Of a DNA stretch of 64,000 nt, positions 19,810 to 33,462 are shown one piece after another (within the stretch, counting starts at the first letter, position 1; every line of letters starts with the position of its first letter). The notes under the pieces are model-generated. The model had not been told where the DNA came from. It worked only from the letters and a program-made list of their open reading frames with translations, and did no database searches. A program made the translations under genes and the position numbers. Source of the DNA: Gemmatimonadota bacterium (GTDB taxonomy: Bacteria; Gemmatimonadota; Gemmatimonadetes; Longimicrobiales; Gaopeijiaceae); assembly GCA_030428885.1 (NCBI GenBank), contig JAUIEJ010000008.1, forward strand, positions 270,507 through 334,506, written 5' to 3'.

Positions 19810-22181
19810 GCCCGAGCTTCCGCGCCCTCACGTGGAAGCTGCTCCGGGACCTGTGGCACCTTCGGGGCCAGATGTTCTCCATCGTCCTCGTGGTGGCGAC
19901 GGGCGTCATGACCGTGCTGACCATGCGGGGAGGCTACGAATCCCTCCTGCGCTCCCAGGCGGCCTACTACTCCCAGACCCGATTCCCCGACCTCTGGAGT
20001 TCCCTGGAGCGAGCCCCCCGATCGGTGGAATCGGAGTTGGAGGAGATCCCCGGGGTGTCGGCGGTGGCCACCCGCGTGAACTACATGGCCCGCCTGGATC
20101 TCCCGGGGCTCAACGTGCCCGGCATGGGGCTCTTCATATCGGTTCCCGATCACGGGGCCCCCGAATTGGGCGGGATCGTGATCCTGAGCGGACGACTGCC
20201 GGGGGCGGCGTCCACCGATGAAGTGGTCATCAGCCGCGTCTTCGCCGACGCCCGGGGGCTTGTTCTCGGGGACTCGGTCCGGGCGATCCTCAACGGCCGG
20301 GCCCGGGACCTCCGGGTGGTGGGGACGGCGGTGTCGCCGGAGCACAGCTATTCCGTCCCGCCCGGGGCCCTGTATCCCGACGACGAACGCTACGGCGTGT
20401 TCTGGATGCGCCGGGGCGTGCTGGGCCCGCTGTACGACATGGAGGGGGCGTTCAACGAGGTCGTACTGGACCTCGCCCCGGGGGCCGACGTCGACGTGGT
20501 GACCGCTCGGGTGGACGCGGTTCTCGATCCCTACGGCGGACGAGGCGCCTTTCCCCGGGCGGACCAGTTCTCCCACCTGGTGCTTCAGGGGGAGCTGGAC
20601 CAGAACCGGGTCATGGGCACGGTCATTCCCGCCGTCTTTCTCTCCGTGGCGGCGTTCCTTCTCCACATCGTCCTCAGCCGCCTGATCTCGACCCAGCGCA
20701 CCCAGATCGGGGTGCTGAAGGCCTTCGGCTACACCGACCGGGAGGTGGGGCGGCACTACCTGGCCATGGCGGCGGTGGCCTCGGGGCTGGGCACGGTGCT
20801 GGGCGCCGGCGCCGGGGTGTGGCTGGGGGGCGCGTACGTCCGGATGTACGGCACCTACTTCAACTTTCCGGCGCTGAACTACGACTTCAGTGTGACCCTG
20901 CTGGCCACGGCCTCGCTGGTCACCCTGGGGTCGGCGGCGCTGGGAGCACTCCAGGGTGCGCGGTCCGCGGCCCGCCTGCCCCCGGCCGAGGCCATGCGCC
21001 CCGAGCCTCCGCCGAGCTTCGAGCCCGGACCCTTCGAGCGGCTCGGGTTGGGCCGGGTCCTTCCCGCCGCCGGCCGCATGATCCTCCGGAGCCTGGAGCG
21101 CCGGCCCGTCCGAGCCCTGCTCTCGGCGCTGGGCGTGGCGTTTTCCGTGGCGATTCTGGTCATGGGCATGTTCATGTTCGACGGCGTCACTTTCATGATG
21201 GATCTCCAGTTCCGCCTGGCCCAGCGGGAGGACCTCCAGGTGGCGTTCCGGGAGCCGCTGGACGTGGTGGTGCGCCACGAACTGGCCCGCATGGACGGGG
21301 TCACCACGGTCGAGCTCTATCGCAACGAGCCGGCCCGCCTCCGGGCCGGACATCGGGAGCGGGAGGTGGGACTCCAGGGATTCCCCATGGGGAGCCGACT
21401 GCGCCGGATCGTGGTGGACGAGGACGACATCCGGCCCCTGCCCGCCGAGGGGCTCGTCCTCAGTCAGATCCTTGCCGAGCGCCTCGACGTGGAGGTGGGC
21501 GACACGGTGGACGTGGAGTTTCTCGAGGGGCGGCGGGCCGAGGTCCTGGTGCCCATCGCCGCGGTGGTGGAGGACTTCATCGGGGTGTCGGCCATTCTCG
21601 ACCGCGACGCCCTGGATCGACTGGCCGGCGGCCCTCGCACGGCATCGGGCGCCCTCCTGGCCGTCCACGCCGAGGCCCGGGACCGGCTGTTGGAGAGGAT
21701 CGAAGAGGCGCCGGCGGTGGCGTCGGTCCAGTCCCCTGCCATGACCCTGGAGACCTTCCAGGCTCAACTGGCCGACAGCCTCTTCATCGCCGTGGGCTTC
21801 CTCCTGGGATTCGCGGGACTCATCGCGGTGGCGGTGATCTACAACGGCGCCCGGATCTCGCTGTCCGAACGGGGGAGGGAGCTGGCCAGCCTGAGGGTCC
21901 TTGGCTTCCGGCGCCAGGAGGTGGCCGTGCTCCTCCTGGGGGAGCAGGCGGTGGTCACCCTCCTGGCCATTCCAGCGGGGTGGGTGCTGGGCTACCTCTT
22001 CTCCCTCTCCGTAGTGGACTCGGTGAGAACCGAGACGTACCGCGTCGCCCTGGTGATTTCCCCCCGCACGTACATGATCTCGGCGGTCATCACCGTGGCG
22101 GCGGCGGTGGCCAGCGGATGGATCGTCCGGCGACGAATCGATCACATGGATCTCGTCGCCGTCCTCAAGACCCGTGAGTAG
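19803..22181 (+). CDS. FtsX-like ABC transporter permease
   Basis: Two MacB/FtsX repeats, e.g. [25 protein letters not shown] and [25 protein letters not shown]. Confidence 0.92.
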   Translation: MVSPSFRALTWKLLRDLWHLRGQMFSIVLVVATGVMTVLTMRGGYESLLRSQAAYYSQTRFPDLWSSLERAPRSVESELEEIPGVSAVATRVNYMARLDLPGLNVPGMGLFISVPDHGAPELGGIVILSGRLPGAASTDEVVISRVFADARGLVLGDSVRAILNGRARDLRVVGTAVSPEHSYSVPPGALYPDDERYGVFWMRRGVLGPLYDMEGAFNEVVLDLAPGADVDVVTARVDAVLDPYGGRGAFPRADQFSHLVLQGELDQNRVMGTVIPAVFLSVAAFLLHIVLSRLISTQRTQIGVLKAFGYTDREVGRHYLAMAAVASGLGTVLGAGAGVWLGGAYVRMYGTYFNFPALNYDFSVTLLATASLVTLGSAALGALQGARSAARLPPAEAMRPEPPPSFEPGPFERLGLGRVLPAAGRMILRSLERRPVRALLSALGVAFSVAILVMGMFMFDGVTFMMDLQFRLAQREDLQVAFREPLDVVVRHELARMDGVTTVELYRNEPARLRAGHREREVGLQGFPMGSRLRRIVVDEDDIRPLPAEGLVLSQILAERLDVEVGDTVDVEFLEGRRAEVLVPIAAVVEDFIGVSAILDRDALDRLAGGPRTASGALLAVHAEARDRLLERIEEAPAVASVQSPAMTLETFQAQLADSLFIAVGFLLGFAGLIAVAVIYNGARISLSERGRELASLRVLGFRRQEVAVLLLGEQAVVTLLAIPAGWVLGYLFSLSVVDSVRTETYRVALVISPRTYMISAVITVAAAVASGWIVRRRIDHMDLVAVLKTRE

Positions 22182-22190
22182 GCCGGACCC

Positions 22191-23366
22191 ATGAAGCGTT
22201 CGACCCGGTGGATCGTCGGTGGAGTCGCGGCCGTTGCCCTGGTGGCGGCCTGGAGGATGGGCGGCGGATCGGCGCTGACGGTGGAGGTGGCCGAAGCCCG
22301 CCTCGACACCCTCTCGGTGACCGTGGAGGAAGAGGGACGCACCCGGGCCCGGGAGCTCTTCACCGTCGCGGCTCCCGTGACCGGACGCCTCTCTCGCCCG
22401 GTTGTGGAGGAGGGCGATCGGGTGGAGCGGGGTGCGGTGGTGGCGACTCTGGCGCCCGCTCCCGACGATCCCCGGGTCCAGGCGGCGCTGGAGGCGCAGA
22501 TCACGGCGGCGGAGGCCCGGGTCGATCAGGCGAGCGCCGACGAGGGAGATGCCGAGCGCCAGCTCACCCAGGCCCGGCGGGAGGCGGATCGTCGCCGTCC
22601 GCTGGTGGAGATGGGCGCCCTCTCCCGGGAGACCCTGGAGCGGTTCGAGGAGGCGGCGGAGCAGGCCGCGGCCCGACTGGAGGCGGCCCGGGCGGCCCAC
22701 GTGGCGGCGCGAGCCGAACTGACCCGGGCCCGGGCCCAGCGCCTGGGGAGCGCCGCCGAGGGCACGGGCGATCGCACCGTGGCCGTGCGGGCGCCGGTGA
22801 CCGGCACGGTCCTGCGGGTGCTGGAGGAGAGCGAGCGGGTCGTGCCCGCGGGGACGCCCCTGGTGGAGATGGCCGATCCCGGGGGCCTCCAGGTGGTGGT
22901 GGACGTCCTCACCGAAGACGCCGTCCACGTGGCTCCGGGCAGCGCCCTCCGGGTCACGGGGTGGGGGGGAGCAGCGACGCTGTCGGGGAGCGTGCTGTAC
23001 GTGGAGCCGGCGGCGTTCACCGAGGTGTCGACCCTGGGCGTGGAGGAGCAACGGGTGAACGTGGTGGGCGTCCTGGACGATCCGCCGCCCGAACTCGGCG
23101 TGGGGTATCGGGTCGACGTGGCCATCGTGGTGTGGCAGGGCCGGGACGTGCTCACCGTGCCCGCCAGCGCCCTCTTCCGCCGCGAAGGGCGGTGGCACCT
23201 CTTCGCCGTGGTCGCCGATCGGGCCGAGTTGCGCGCGGTGGACGTGGGGCGCCAGGGCACGGGGCGTGTGGAGGTGACGGGGGGGCTCGAGCCCGGGACT
23301 CCCGTCGTACTCTATCCCGCCGACGGGGTGGCCGACGGCGTGCGGGTGTCGGCAGTGGGCGGGTAG
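22191..23366 (+). CDS. HlyD-family periplasmic adaptor (membrane fusion protein)
   Basis: N-terminal TM, AAPVTGRLSRPVVEEGDRVERGAVVATL lipoyl motif, coiled coil, VRAPVTGTVLRVLEESERVVPAGTPLVEMADP. Confidence 0.92.
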   Translation: MKRSTRWIVGGVAAVALVAAWRMGGGSALTVEVAEARLDTLSVTVEEEGRTRARELFTVAAPVTGRLSRPVVEEGDRVERGAVVATLAPAPDDPRVQAALEAQITAAEARVDQASADEGDAERQLTQARREADRRRPLVEMGALSRETLERFEEAAEQAAARLEAARAAHVAARAELTRARAQRLGSAAEGTGDRTVAVRAPVTGTVLRVLEESERVVPAGTPLVEMADPGGLQVVVDVLTEDAVHVAPGSALRVTGWGGAATLSGSVLYVEPAAFTEVSTLGVEEQRVNVVGVLDDPPPELGVGYRVDVAIVVWQGRDVLTVPASALFRREGRWHLFAVVADRAELRAVDVGRQGTGRVEVTGGLEPGTPVVLYPADGVADGVRVSAVGG

Positions 23367-23469
23367 GCGATCCATTCCGCCACAACGGTGTAAGAATGAT
23401 CCGTTCCCGCGCGTAATCTACCTACGCCCGCCGGCGAGTGACCGGCCGTTTCGCGAAGCGGAGATCTCC

Positions 23470-23991
23470 ATGCGCCGAATCGCACGCGTCATCGTGCCCT
23501 GCCTTCTGTTCGTCGTCGCCGCCTGCGCCTCCTCCGGCGGGGGAGACGAGGCGTCGGACTTCGACCCGGGCCTGCCCCTGGCCTGCATCCACATCGACAA
23601 CCGCCAGGGTGGCGCCGGTTCCATGGAACGGGTGTATCTGGTGGATGCCGAGCGCCGTCCCAAGGAGGGCGTGTCCAGCATGTTCAACGGGTACAACCGC
23701 ATGGGCGACGGAGTCCGCCTGGGCAACGCGCCCCAGGGTCGTACCACCCGGTTCTGCACCCAGAACGTGCAGCTTCCCGGTCGGTACTTCCTGCGCGTGG
23801 AGCTGGCGTCGGCCGACAACTTCGATCCGGCGACCCAGAACAACGCCTCCGGATGGGCGGCGTCCCGGTCCCCCCGGGTGATCGAGACCGACGACATCGT
23901 CATGGAGCCCGGCGATCTCTGGATCTGGGACGTGCGTCGCGACCGCTGGGACTGCCGACCCAATTCCGCCATTCCCGGCGGCGACTGCTAG
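23470..23991 (+). CDS. Hypothetical lipoprotein (tandem paralog 1)
   Basis: Lipobox LFVVAACASSGGG; IHIDNRQGGAGSMERVYLVDAERR...RFCTQNVQLPGRYF...WDVRRDRWDCRPNSAIPGGDC. Confidence 0.7.
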   Translation: MRRIARVIVPCLLFVVAACASSGGGDEASDFDPGLPLACIHIDNRQGGAGSMERVYLVDAERRPKEGVSSMFNGYNRMGDGVRLGNAPQGRTTRFCTQNVQLPGRYFLRVELASADNFDPATQNNASGWAASRSPRVIETDDIVMEPGDLWIWDVRRDRWDCRPNSAIPGGDC

Positions 23992-24068
23992 GCCCCCTCG
24001 TCTCGCCCTCGAACGGGCGCCCCCCCGAACTCGAATCGGTGTTTTCACCCCTGTCAGGAGCCAACCCC

Positions 24069-24596
24069 ATGACCCGCCCGTTCGTCCGCGCCCTCGGCGC
24101 CTTCGCCCTCGTGTCTGCCGCCGCCTGCGCCTCGGGCGGGGGTGGGGCCGAGCAGGCCGAGTTCGATCCGTCTCTCCCCATCGCCTGCATCAACATCGAC
24201 AACCGGCAGGGGTCGGGAACGATGGAGCGGCTGTATCTCGTGGAATCCAGCCGTCGAGCCAACCCAAATGCATCGAGCACGTTCAGTGGAGGGACGCGCC
24301 AGGGCGAAGGCGTGCGAATCGGTGATGCGCCCGTGGGGAGGGTAACTCGGTTTTGCACCCAGTCCGTCCAGCTTCCTGGGCGATATTTCGTTCGAGTCGA
24401 GCAGGCTCCCGCCGACAATTTCGATCCTGCCACCCAGAATCAGGGAACTGTGGGCGGGTTCTCATCGGCCCGGCAGTCCCGCATGATCGAGTCCGAGGAC
24501 GTCGTCCTCGAGCCCGGGGACCTCTGGACCTGGGAAGTCCGACGCGACCGGTGGAGCTGCCAGCCCAACGCCGCCATGCCGGGCGGCGACTGCTGA
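24069..24596 (+). CDS. Hypothetical lipoprotein (tandem paralog 2)
   Basis: Lipobox LVSAAACASGGGG; INIDNRQGSGTMERLYLVESSRR...RFCTQSVQLPGRYF...WEVRRDRWSCQPNAAMPGGDC. Confidence 0.7.
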   Translation: MTRPFVRALGAFALVSAAACASGGGGAEQAEFDPSLPIACINIDNRQGSGTMERLYLVESSRRANPNASSTFSGGTRQGEGVRIGDAPVGRVTRFCTQSVQLPGRYFVRVEQAPADNFDPATQNQGTVGGFSSARQSRMIESEDVVLEPGDLWTWEVRRDRWSCQPNAAMPGGDC

Positions 24597-24664
24597 CGAA
24601 TCGACTCCGGCGGCGGGAGGGCGGAGTTGACACCCGCCTCCCGTCGCCGGAACGTTGACCTCAC

Positions 24665-27274
<2,610 letters not shown>

Positions 27275-27278
<4 letters not shown>

Positions 27279-28057
27279 CCGAACCTGCCCGTCACGTAGT
27301 CCTCGGTCCGCTGTTCCCGCGGATTGGTGAAGATCGTCTCGGTGGGACCGTACTCGATCAGTTCTCCCATGTACAGGAAGGCGGTGTAATCGGAGATCCG
27401 TGCCGCCTGCTGCATGTTGTGGGTGACGATGACGATGGTGTAGTCCTTCTTGAGCTCGTAGATGAGCTCCTCGATGCGCTGGGTGGCAATGGGATCCAGC
27501 GCCGAAGCCGGCTCGTCCATGAGCACGATCTCGGGTTTGACGGCCAGAGTCCGGGCAATGCAGAGCCGTTGCTGCTGACCCCCCGACAGTGCGTACGCCG
27601 AGTCGCCCAGACGATCGTGCACCTCGTCCCAGAGAGCGGCCTGGCGAAGGGAGGTCTCCACCCGCTCATCCATGTCGCCACGGAATCCGTTGATCCGGGG
27701 CCCGAAGGCCGTGTTCTCGTAGATGGACTTCGGAAACGGGTTCGGCTTCTGGAAGACCATCCCGATCCGGCGCCGTACCTCCACGGGATCGACGTCGGGG
27801 TCGTAGAGGTTCTTTCCGCGAAACTCCACCGCACCTTCGACCCGCGCGCCGCCCACGAGGTCGTTCATGCGGTTGAAACACCGTAGAAGGGTCGACTTCC
27901 CGCAGCCGGACGGACCGATCAGGGCGACCACCTGGTTCGCGGGGACGACGAGGGAGACATCGCTCACCGCCACCTTGGATCCGTAGTGGACCGAGACGTG
28001 CTTCGCTTCGAGGGCCGGAGCGCCCCCACCGGATTCGATGTCGTGGATCACGGGCAT
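27275..28057 (-). CDS. pstB: Phosphate ABC transporter ATP-binding protein
   Basis: [47 protein letters not shown]...[41 protein letters not shown]. Confidence 0.97.
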
Positions 28058-28060
28058 GGC

Positions 28061-28948
28061 CTATCGGTCCTTCTGATATCGGTTCCGCAAGAGGATGGCG
28101 GCGGCATTCATGGCCATCAGGAGGCTGAGGAGGACCAGGATCCCGGCGGCGGCGATCTGCTGGAAGTCGGCCTGGGGGCGGGAGATCCAGTTGTAGATCT
28201 GGAGGGGAAGTACCGTGAACGGGTCCCCGAGGCCGGTCGGGGTGAAGGCGATGAAGCCCACGGCCCCCACCATGATCAGCGGAGCGGTTTCCCCCACGGC
28301 GCGGGAGAGGGCGAGGATGGTTCCGGTCAGGATGCCGGGCATGGCCATGGGCAGGACCTGGCTGCTCACGACCTGCCACCGGGTCGCACCCAGGCCGTAC
28401 GCGGCCTGGCGAATGGAGTCGGGCACGGCCCGTACGGCCTCCTGCGACGCGATGATGATCACGGGCAGAATGAGAATCGACAGGGTGAGTGCCCCCGCGA
28501 TGATGCTGCGGTCGAAGCCCAGCGCCCGGACGAATACCGCGAGGCCGAGCATGCCGTAGACGATCGACGGAACGCCGGCGAGGTTGGCGATGTTCAACTG
28601 AATCAGCCGGGTCCACCGATTCCGCGGCGCATACTCCTCCAGGTAGATCGCGGCGGCCACGGAGACGGGAAACGCGAACAGGGCGGTGAGGCCCAGGATC
28701 CAAATCGACCCGGCCAGCGCCGCCTTGACACCGGCCCGCTCGGGAAAGCGGGACGCGAAGTTGGTGAGGAGCGCCCAGTCGAAGCGGGGCAAACCGTCGC
28801 GAAGCACGTCGGCCAACAGGACCACCAGCGCCAGGACGCCGACGAGGGTCGCGGCGCCGCACGTGATGGCGAAGATGGACCCGAAGAGACGGCGGCGACG
28901 GTCGTTGGCCGAGGGTGTACCCCCCAGGGGCGACGCCGACCCGCTCAT
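28061..28948 (-). CDS. pstA: Phosphate ABC transporter permease PstA
   Basis: [67 protein letters not shown]. Confidence 0.95.
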   Translation of the reverse strand: MSGSASPLGGTPSANDRRRRLFGSIFAITCGAATLVGVLALVVLLADVLRDGLPRFDWALLTNFASRFPERAGVKAALAGSIWILGLTALFAFPVSVAAAIYLEEYAPRNRWTRLIQLNIANLAGVPSIVYGMLGLAVFVRALGFDRSIIAGALTLSILILPVIIIASQEAVRAVPDSIRQAAYGLGATRWQVVSSQVLPMAMPGILTGTILALSRAVGETAPLIMVGAVGFIAFTPTGLGDPFTVLPLQIYNWISRPQADFQQIAAAGILVLLSLLMAMNAAAILLRNRYQKDR

Positions 28949-29862
28949 TGGTACTCCTCGCGGAAACGGGCCATGACCCACTGGCTCAGGACGTTCATGG
29001 CGAGGGTGATGACGAAGAGGGTCATGCCCACCGCGAACAGCGTCTGGTACCCGATGCTCCCATGGGGAGTATCGCCGAGACTGGCCTGTACGATGTAGGC
29101 CGTCATCGTCTGGATCGACTCCAGTCCGTTCAGAGTCAGGTTGGGCATGTTCCCCGCGGCGATGGTAACGGCCATGGTTTCGCCGATGGCCCTCGATATG
29201 CCCAGGATGAACGAGGCCAGGATGCCGGAGAGCGCGGCCGGCACGACCACGCGGGTGGACACCTCGAACTTCGTGGCTCCCAGCCCGTACGCCCCCTGCC
29301 GCAGGGCCTTCGGCACGGCGCGCAGGGCGTCGTCGGAGAGTGAACTCACCGTGGGGACGATCATGATTCCCACCACCAACGCGGCCGAGGCGGCGTTGAA
29401 GACATCGGTTTCCGGAAGGACCGTGCGAAGGAGCGGCGTGATGAACGTGAGGGCGAAATAGCCGTACACCACCGTGGGAATACCGGCGAGGATTTCAAGC
29501 AGCGGCTTGAGGACACCCCGAAGGCGGGGGCCCGAGTATTCGCTCAGGAAGATGGCTGACAGCAGCCCGAGTGGAATCGCCACCACGGCGGCTCCAGCTG
29601 CGACGAGAAACGACCCCGAGAGTAGCGGAAGGACCCCGAAACGAGGGTTCTGGAACAGCGGCGTCCATTCGGTCCCGGTGAAGAAATCCACCGGCGAGAC
29701 GGCGCGGAAGAACGCGACGGTCTCGGTGAAGAGGACGGCCACGATGCCGACCGTCACCAGGGTCGAAACGGCCGCCGACAGGAACAGGAAGGAGCCGATC
29801 ACCTGCTCCTTCACGTTGCGGGCCCGCTTGAAGGAGAGGTCGTCCGTCCCCGGTGAACTCAT
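28945..29862 (-). CDS. pstC: Phosphate ABC transporter permease PstC
   Basis: [51 protein letters not shown]. Confidence 0.95.
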   Translation of the reverse strand: MSSPGTDDLSFKRARNVKEQVIGSFLFLSAAVSTLVTVGIVAVLFTETVAFFRAVSPVDFFTGTEWTPLFQNPRFGVLPLLSGSFLVAAGAAVVAIPLGLLSAIFLSEYSGPRLRGVLKPLLEILAGIPTVVYGYFALTFITPLLRTVLPETDVFNAASAALVVGIMIVPTVSSLSDDALRAVPKALRQGAYGLGATKFEVSTRVVVPAALSGILASFILGISRAIGETMAVTIAAGNMPNLTLNGLESIQTMTAYIVQASLGDTPHGSIGYQTLFAVGMTLFVITLAMNVLSQWVMARFREEYQ

Positions 29863-29887
29863 GGTGGCCGCCCGTGCCCGGGATGAA

Positions 29888-30835
29888 TCAGGCGCCGGTG
29901 ACCGCCGAGAGCTTCGCCATGTCCTCGGCGTACTCCTCGGGGGTCAAGGCGTGGTACCCCGTGGCGGGCACCACGTCCTGGGCGTTCTCCACGAGGAACT
30001 CGACGTACGCCTTGACTTCGGGACGATCGAGAGCGGAGTGCTTGACATAGATGAAGAGGGGGCGGGAAAGGGGCGAGTACGACCCGTCGGCGATGGTCTC
30101 GTCCGCGGGCGCGACACAGCCGTTGCCGCCGTCGATCGCCACGATCTTCAGCTTGTCGGAGTTCTCCACGAAGTAGGCGTAGCCCAGATATCCGAGCGCG
30201 TACTGGTCGCCCGCGACGCCCTGGACGAGGATGTTGTCGTCTTCCGACGCCTGATAATCGGCCCGGCTCGCGCCCGACTCACCGTTCACCGTTTCGGTGA
30301 AGTAGTCGAAGGTGCCCGAATCGGTCCCGGGTCCGTAGAGGTCGATCTCTTCGTCGGGCCATTCGGCTCGGACGTCCCGCCAGGTCGTGACCCGGGTGTC
30401 GGGCGCCCACACGCGATTCAGCTCGGCCACCGTGAGGCACTGGACGAACTCGTTCGCCGGATTGACGATGACCGACAGACCGTCCCACGCCACCGGGAGC
30501 TCGGTGAATTCGATGCCGGCGCTCGCGCAGGCCTCCCGCTCGGAATCCTTGATGGGCCTGGAGGCGTTGGTCAGGTCGAGTTCGTCGTTGCAGAAGCGCT
30601 CGAAGCCGCCTCCCGATCCGGAGAATCCCACCGAGACCCGGACACGCGGGTGGTTGATCTGGAACTCCTCGGCGATGGCTTCGGCGATGGGAAAGACGGT
30701 GCTGGAGCCGTCGATGAGCACTTCGCCGGCGAGCGTCTCGCCGGCGAAGTCGGCCCCGGGCTCGCCACCACCACAGGCAGCGATCAGAAGCGCCGAGGTC
30801 AAGGTCCCGAGACGGGTGTGGGTCCGAAGGATCAT
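29888..30835 (-). CDS. pstS: Phosphate ABC transporter substrate-binding protein PstS
   Basis: [63 protein letters not shown]; lipobox LIAACGGG. Confidence 0.95.
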   Translation of the reverse strand: MILRTHTRLGTLTSALLIAACGGGEPGADFAGETLAGEVLIDGSSTVFPIAEAIAEEFQINHPRVRVSVGFSGSGGGFERFCNDELDLTNASRPIKDSEREACASAGIEFTELPVAWDGLSVIVNPANEFVQCLTVAELNRVWAPDTRVTTWRDVRAEWPDEEIDLYGPGTDSGTFDYFTETVNGESGASRADYQASEDDNILVQGVAGDQYALGYLGYAYFVENSDKLKIVAIDGGNGCVAPADETIADGSYSPLSRPLFIYVKHSALDRPEVKAYVEFLVENAQDVVPATGYHALTPEEYAEDMAKLSAVTGA

Positions 30836-30981
30836 GGTCTTCACCGGTTCGTGTGTGGGGCGGTCACCGGTTGATCGGGACACGCGCGTTAGAATGGCGG
30901 CGGGCGGGGACGGAGGCGCGACGGATGGGCAACGGTCCTGTAACAGGGCCCCCGGCCCAGCCTCGCGGCGGCTCCTGGGAA

Positions 30982-32040
30982 TCAGAAGTAGAGGTAGCTC
31001 TGCAGCTTGAACGAGTACTCCGTATCGCCGGTCTGGGGCGACCAGACGTCCAGGTTGAACCCGATGCGGTTCTTCCCCGACACGTAGAGCATCACCCCCG
31101 GTGTGAACACGAATCCACCGTCTTCGTCGGCGCCGGTATCGGGATCACCGTAGCTCACGCGGACCAGCGGTTCGATCCCGACGAGACGCTCCATGTCGGT
31201 CGCGGCGTAGTAGCTCCCCACGCCCTGGAAGGCCGTGAACGTCGAGGGCTCGTCGGCCGCGTCGAGGTTCTTCCAGTTGTCGCCGCGGATCACGGCCGCG
31301 TTGACGCGGAGTCCGTCGCGCCAGTCCCCGAAACGCACATCGATGCTCCAGGCGAGGGCGGCTGCGGATTCGTCGGACGGGTCCTGGTAGTCGTGGCGGG
31401 CGACCTGCCCCGCCAACGTGAGCCCCTCCACGACCTCCACGGCGAGTCGGCCGGCGAAGGACTTCGTGTCGTTGACGTCGTCCTCGTTGGCCCCTTCACC
31501 GTTGGTGAGGGTGACGCCGTATTCCACGGCCCCCGATTCGCCCTCTACTCGGACGCCGGTGTCGCGGTCGGAATAGGAGAGCTTCTGCGTGAACCTGCTG
31601 AACGAGCACACTCCTCCGACGCCGGCGCAGGTGTCGACGCCGGCGACTCGCCCATCCCGCTCGATCAGCACCTGGTCGGTGCTGCTGGGCAGCTCGAACG
31701 CGTCGAAGGCCCGCTTGAACTGGCCCATGCTCACTTCGAAGGTCGGAGCGAAGGCGAGGCGCAGGTACCCGTCCTTGATCGCAGCCTCTCCACCGGCGAA
31801 ATCGAGCTGCAGGCGCCCCGACACGAAGTCGTTGACCGACGCATCGGCATTGAACCGGGCACGCCGGAAGAAGAACCCGCTATCGGCCGACCCGACCGAG
31901 GAGGTGGCGTACTGGGCGTGGAGCCGGCCCCCGAATCGGATGGAGGCGGCCCGGCCGGAAACCTCCAACTGAGCTGCGATCTCCGCGGGGCCGGCGAGGG
32001 CCGACGCGGCTGCCATGAGAACGAAGAGAGCGTCTCGCAA
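30982..32040 (-). CDS. Phosphate-selective porin (OprP/OprO-like)
   Basis: Signal peptide, FGGRLHAQYATS...FFFRRARFNADASVNDFVSGRLQLDFAGGEAAIKDGYLRLAF...GQFKRAFDAFELPSSTDQVLIERD; C-terminal Tyr/Phe; upstream of pstS. Confidence 0.88.
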   Translation of the reverse strand: MRDALFVLMAAASALAGPAEIAAQLEVSGRAASIRFGGRLHAQYATSSVGSADSGFFFRRARFNADASVNDFVSGRLQLDFAGGEAAIKDGYLRLAFAPTFEVSMGQFKRAFDAFELPSSTDQVLIERDGRVAGVDTCAGVGGVCSFSRFTQKLSYSDRDTGVRVEGESGAVEYGVTLTNGEGANEDDVNDTKSFAGRLAVEVVEGLTLAGQVARHDYQDPSDESAAALAWSIDVRFGDWRDGLRVNAAVIRGDNWKNLDAADEPSTFTAFQGVGSYYAATDMERLVGIEPLVRVSYGDPDTGADEDGGFVFTPGVMLYVSGKNRIGFNLDVWSPQTGDTEYSFKLQSYLYF

Positions 32041-32159
32041 GAAGAACCGTTCCGGTGGTGAGGCGCGAGGAACCGCACGAAATCCACCGACAACGTCACT
32101 GCTTCGTAACGCCTTCTCAACGAGTGGGACACGACTGTGTCCGGTCCGTTACACGATCG

Positions 32160-32609
32160 TCACGAACCCGCGTCGTTCGACCCCTGGGAGTCCCCACCGG
32201 GGCGGCCCCGGACGGAGTCGGCCAGGGCGTTGAAGGTCTCCACCTGGACCCGGCAGGCGTCCTCGGCGGCCTGGAGGGACTCGGCGGCGGCTTCCCAGCG
32301 GTCGACCTCGTCGTTGTAGCTGTCGACGGTGGAGAGGTACTCGCCGTACCGTCGGGCGGGCACGCCCCGGGGGTCCAGGGCCTCCAGGGTGTCGACCACC
32401 GAGCGCAGGGAGTCGACCCGGGCGTCGAGCACCCGGAAGTCGGCCTCCTCCACCGCCAGGTCCCGGGCGCATTCGGTGGCGGCGCCCCGGGCCCGGACCA
32501 CGTCGTCCCGGAGGCGGAGCAGTTCCCGCCGCTCCGTTCGGTCCTGCCATGCGACTACGGCGGAGGCCGCCACCAGGACGACGACGCCCGCTCGAAGCAG
32601 TCCCTTCAC
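32160..32609 (-). CDS. Hypothetical coiled-coil protein with N-terminal TM/signal anchor
   Basis: MKGLLRAGVVVLVAASAVVAWQDRTERRELLRLRDDV...; GTG start overlapping the upstream stop. Confidence 0.6.
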   Translation of the reverse strand: MKGLLRAGVVVLVAASAVVAWQDRTERRELLRLRDDVVRARGAATECARDLAVEEADFRVLDARVDSLRSVVDTLEALDPRGVPARRYGEYLSTVDSYNDEVDRWEAAAESLQAAEDACRVQVETFNALADSVRGRPGGDSQGSNDAGS

Positions 32610-33304
32610 TCCGGCGTCCCCACCATGCGGGACGCCTCCTCACCGAGTCGCTCGGCGAGGCGGTCCACCCGGCCCCGGCTGCCCCGGCGCAGGGCCGTCC
32701 AGATCCCGCGGCCGATGCCGAGTCCCAGAAGGGCGCCTGCCGCCGCCACGACGCCGCCCACGACCCCCCCGCCGCCCAGGGCGCCCGAACCCAGGGCCAG
32801 CCCGAACCCGCCGCCGTACATGGCCGGCAGGAAGTGGATCACGCCCCGGACGCGATCGGTGAACCGCTCCTCGACGCGCATCACCGTCTCCTCTTCGCCG
32901 GGCTGGAGCACCACCTGACGGCTGAGGAAGCGGTTCGTGGAGGTCCAGCGCACCGACCCGAGGGCCTCGCCCACCGTGCCCTGGGCCGGGACCTCGGCGT
33001 CGATGACCTCCACCAGGCGACCCAGGGCGGCGCGGTCCAGAGACGCCGGGACGGCGGCCGTACGACGCACCACCGGCGAGGCTCCCAGCACGAGAGCGGC
33101 GGCGCGGGAGGGGGCCTGGGACGTGAGCTCGGTGGCGGCCCGAGTGACAGCGCCGGGATCGATGCCGGCCTCGGCGGCGATGTCCCGAAGCTCGGTGAGG
33201 CTGAGACCACGGGCCACGGCGCCGGCGCTGGAGTCCCGGTCGAGGTCGGCCGCACGCTGGAGGAGGCGCGTCACCTCCTGATCGGTGTAACGGCGTTCGG
33301 TCAT
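32606..33304 (-). CDS. Hypothetical membrane protein with N-terminal helical segment
   Basis: MTERRYTDQEVTRLLQRAADLDRDSSAGAVARGLSLTELRDIAAEAGIDPGAVTRA; Gly-rich TM hairpin GGGGVVGGVVAAAGALLGLGIGRG. Confidence 0.6.
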   Translation of the reverse strand: MTERRYTDQEVTRLLQRAADLDRDSSAGAVARGLSLTELRDIAAEAGIDPGAVTRAATELTSQAPSRAAALVLGASPVVRRTAAVPASLDRAALGRLVEVIDAEVPAQGTVGEALGSVRWTSTNRFLSRQVVLQPGEEETVMRVEERFTDRVRGVIHFLPAMYGGGFGLALGSGALGGGGVVGGVVAAAGALLGLGIGRGIWTALRRGSRGRVDRLAERLGEEASRMVGTPE

Positions 33305-33462
33305 GGTGGTTCCGGTCATGGAAGGTCTGTACACCGGGTACGCGCGAGCGCGTTCCCCTCGTCACGCCCCCGGGGGTCCCGGTGTGGGGGGTGGCCCCGA
33401 CGCCGGTCCCACACCATCATGGCGCTCCACTCCTTCGCACACGACCCCGGCCCTCCCCTGCC

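Noticed and set aside
19506-23375. 1289-aa minus-strand ORF, and similar very long ORFs (1912-4161 +, 16173-18506 -, 45626-47833 -, 52716-54446 -)
   Set aside because: They are antisense or frame-shifted to confidently recognised genes, with R/H/G/P-rich translations and no domains; long spurious frames are expected at this GC content.
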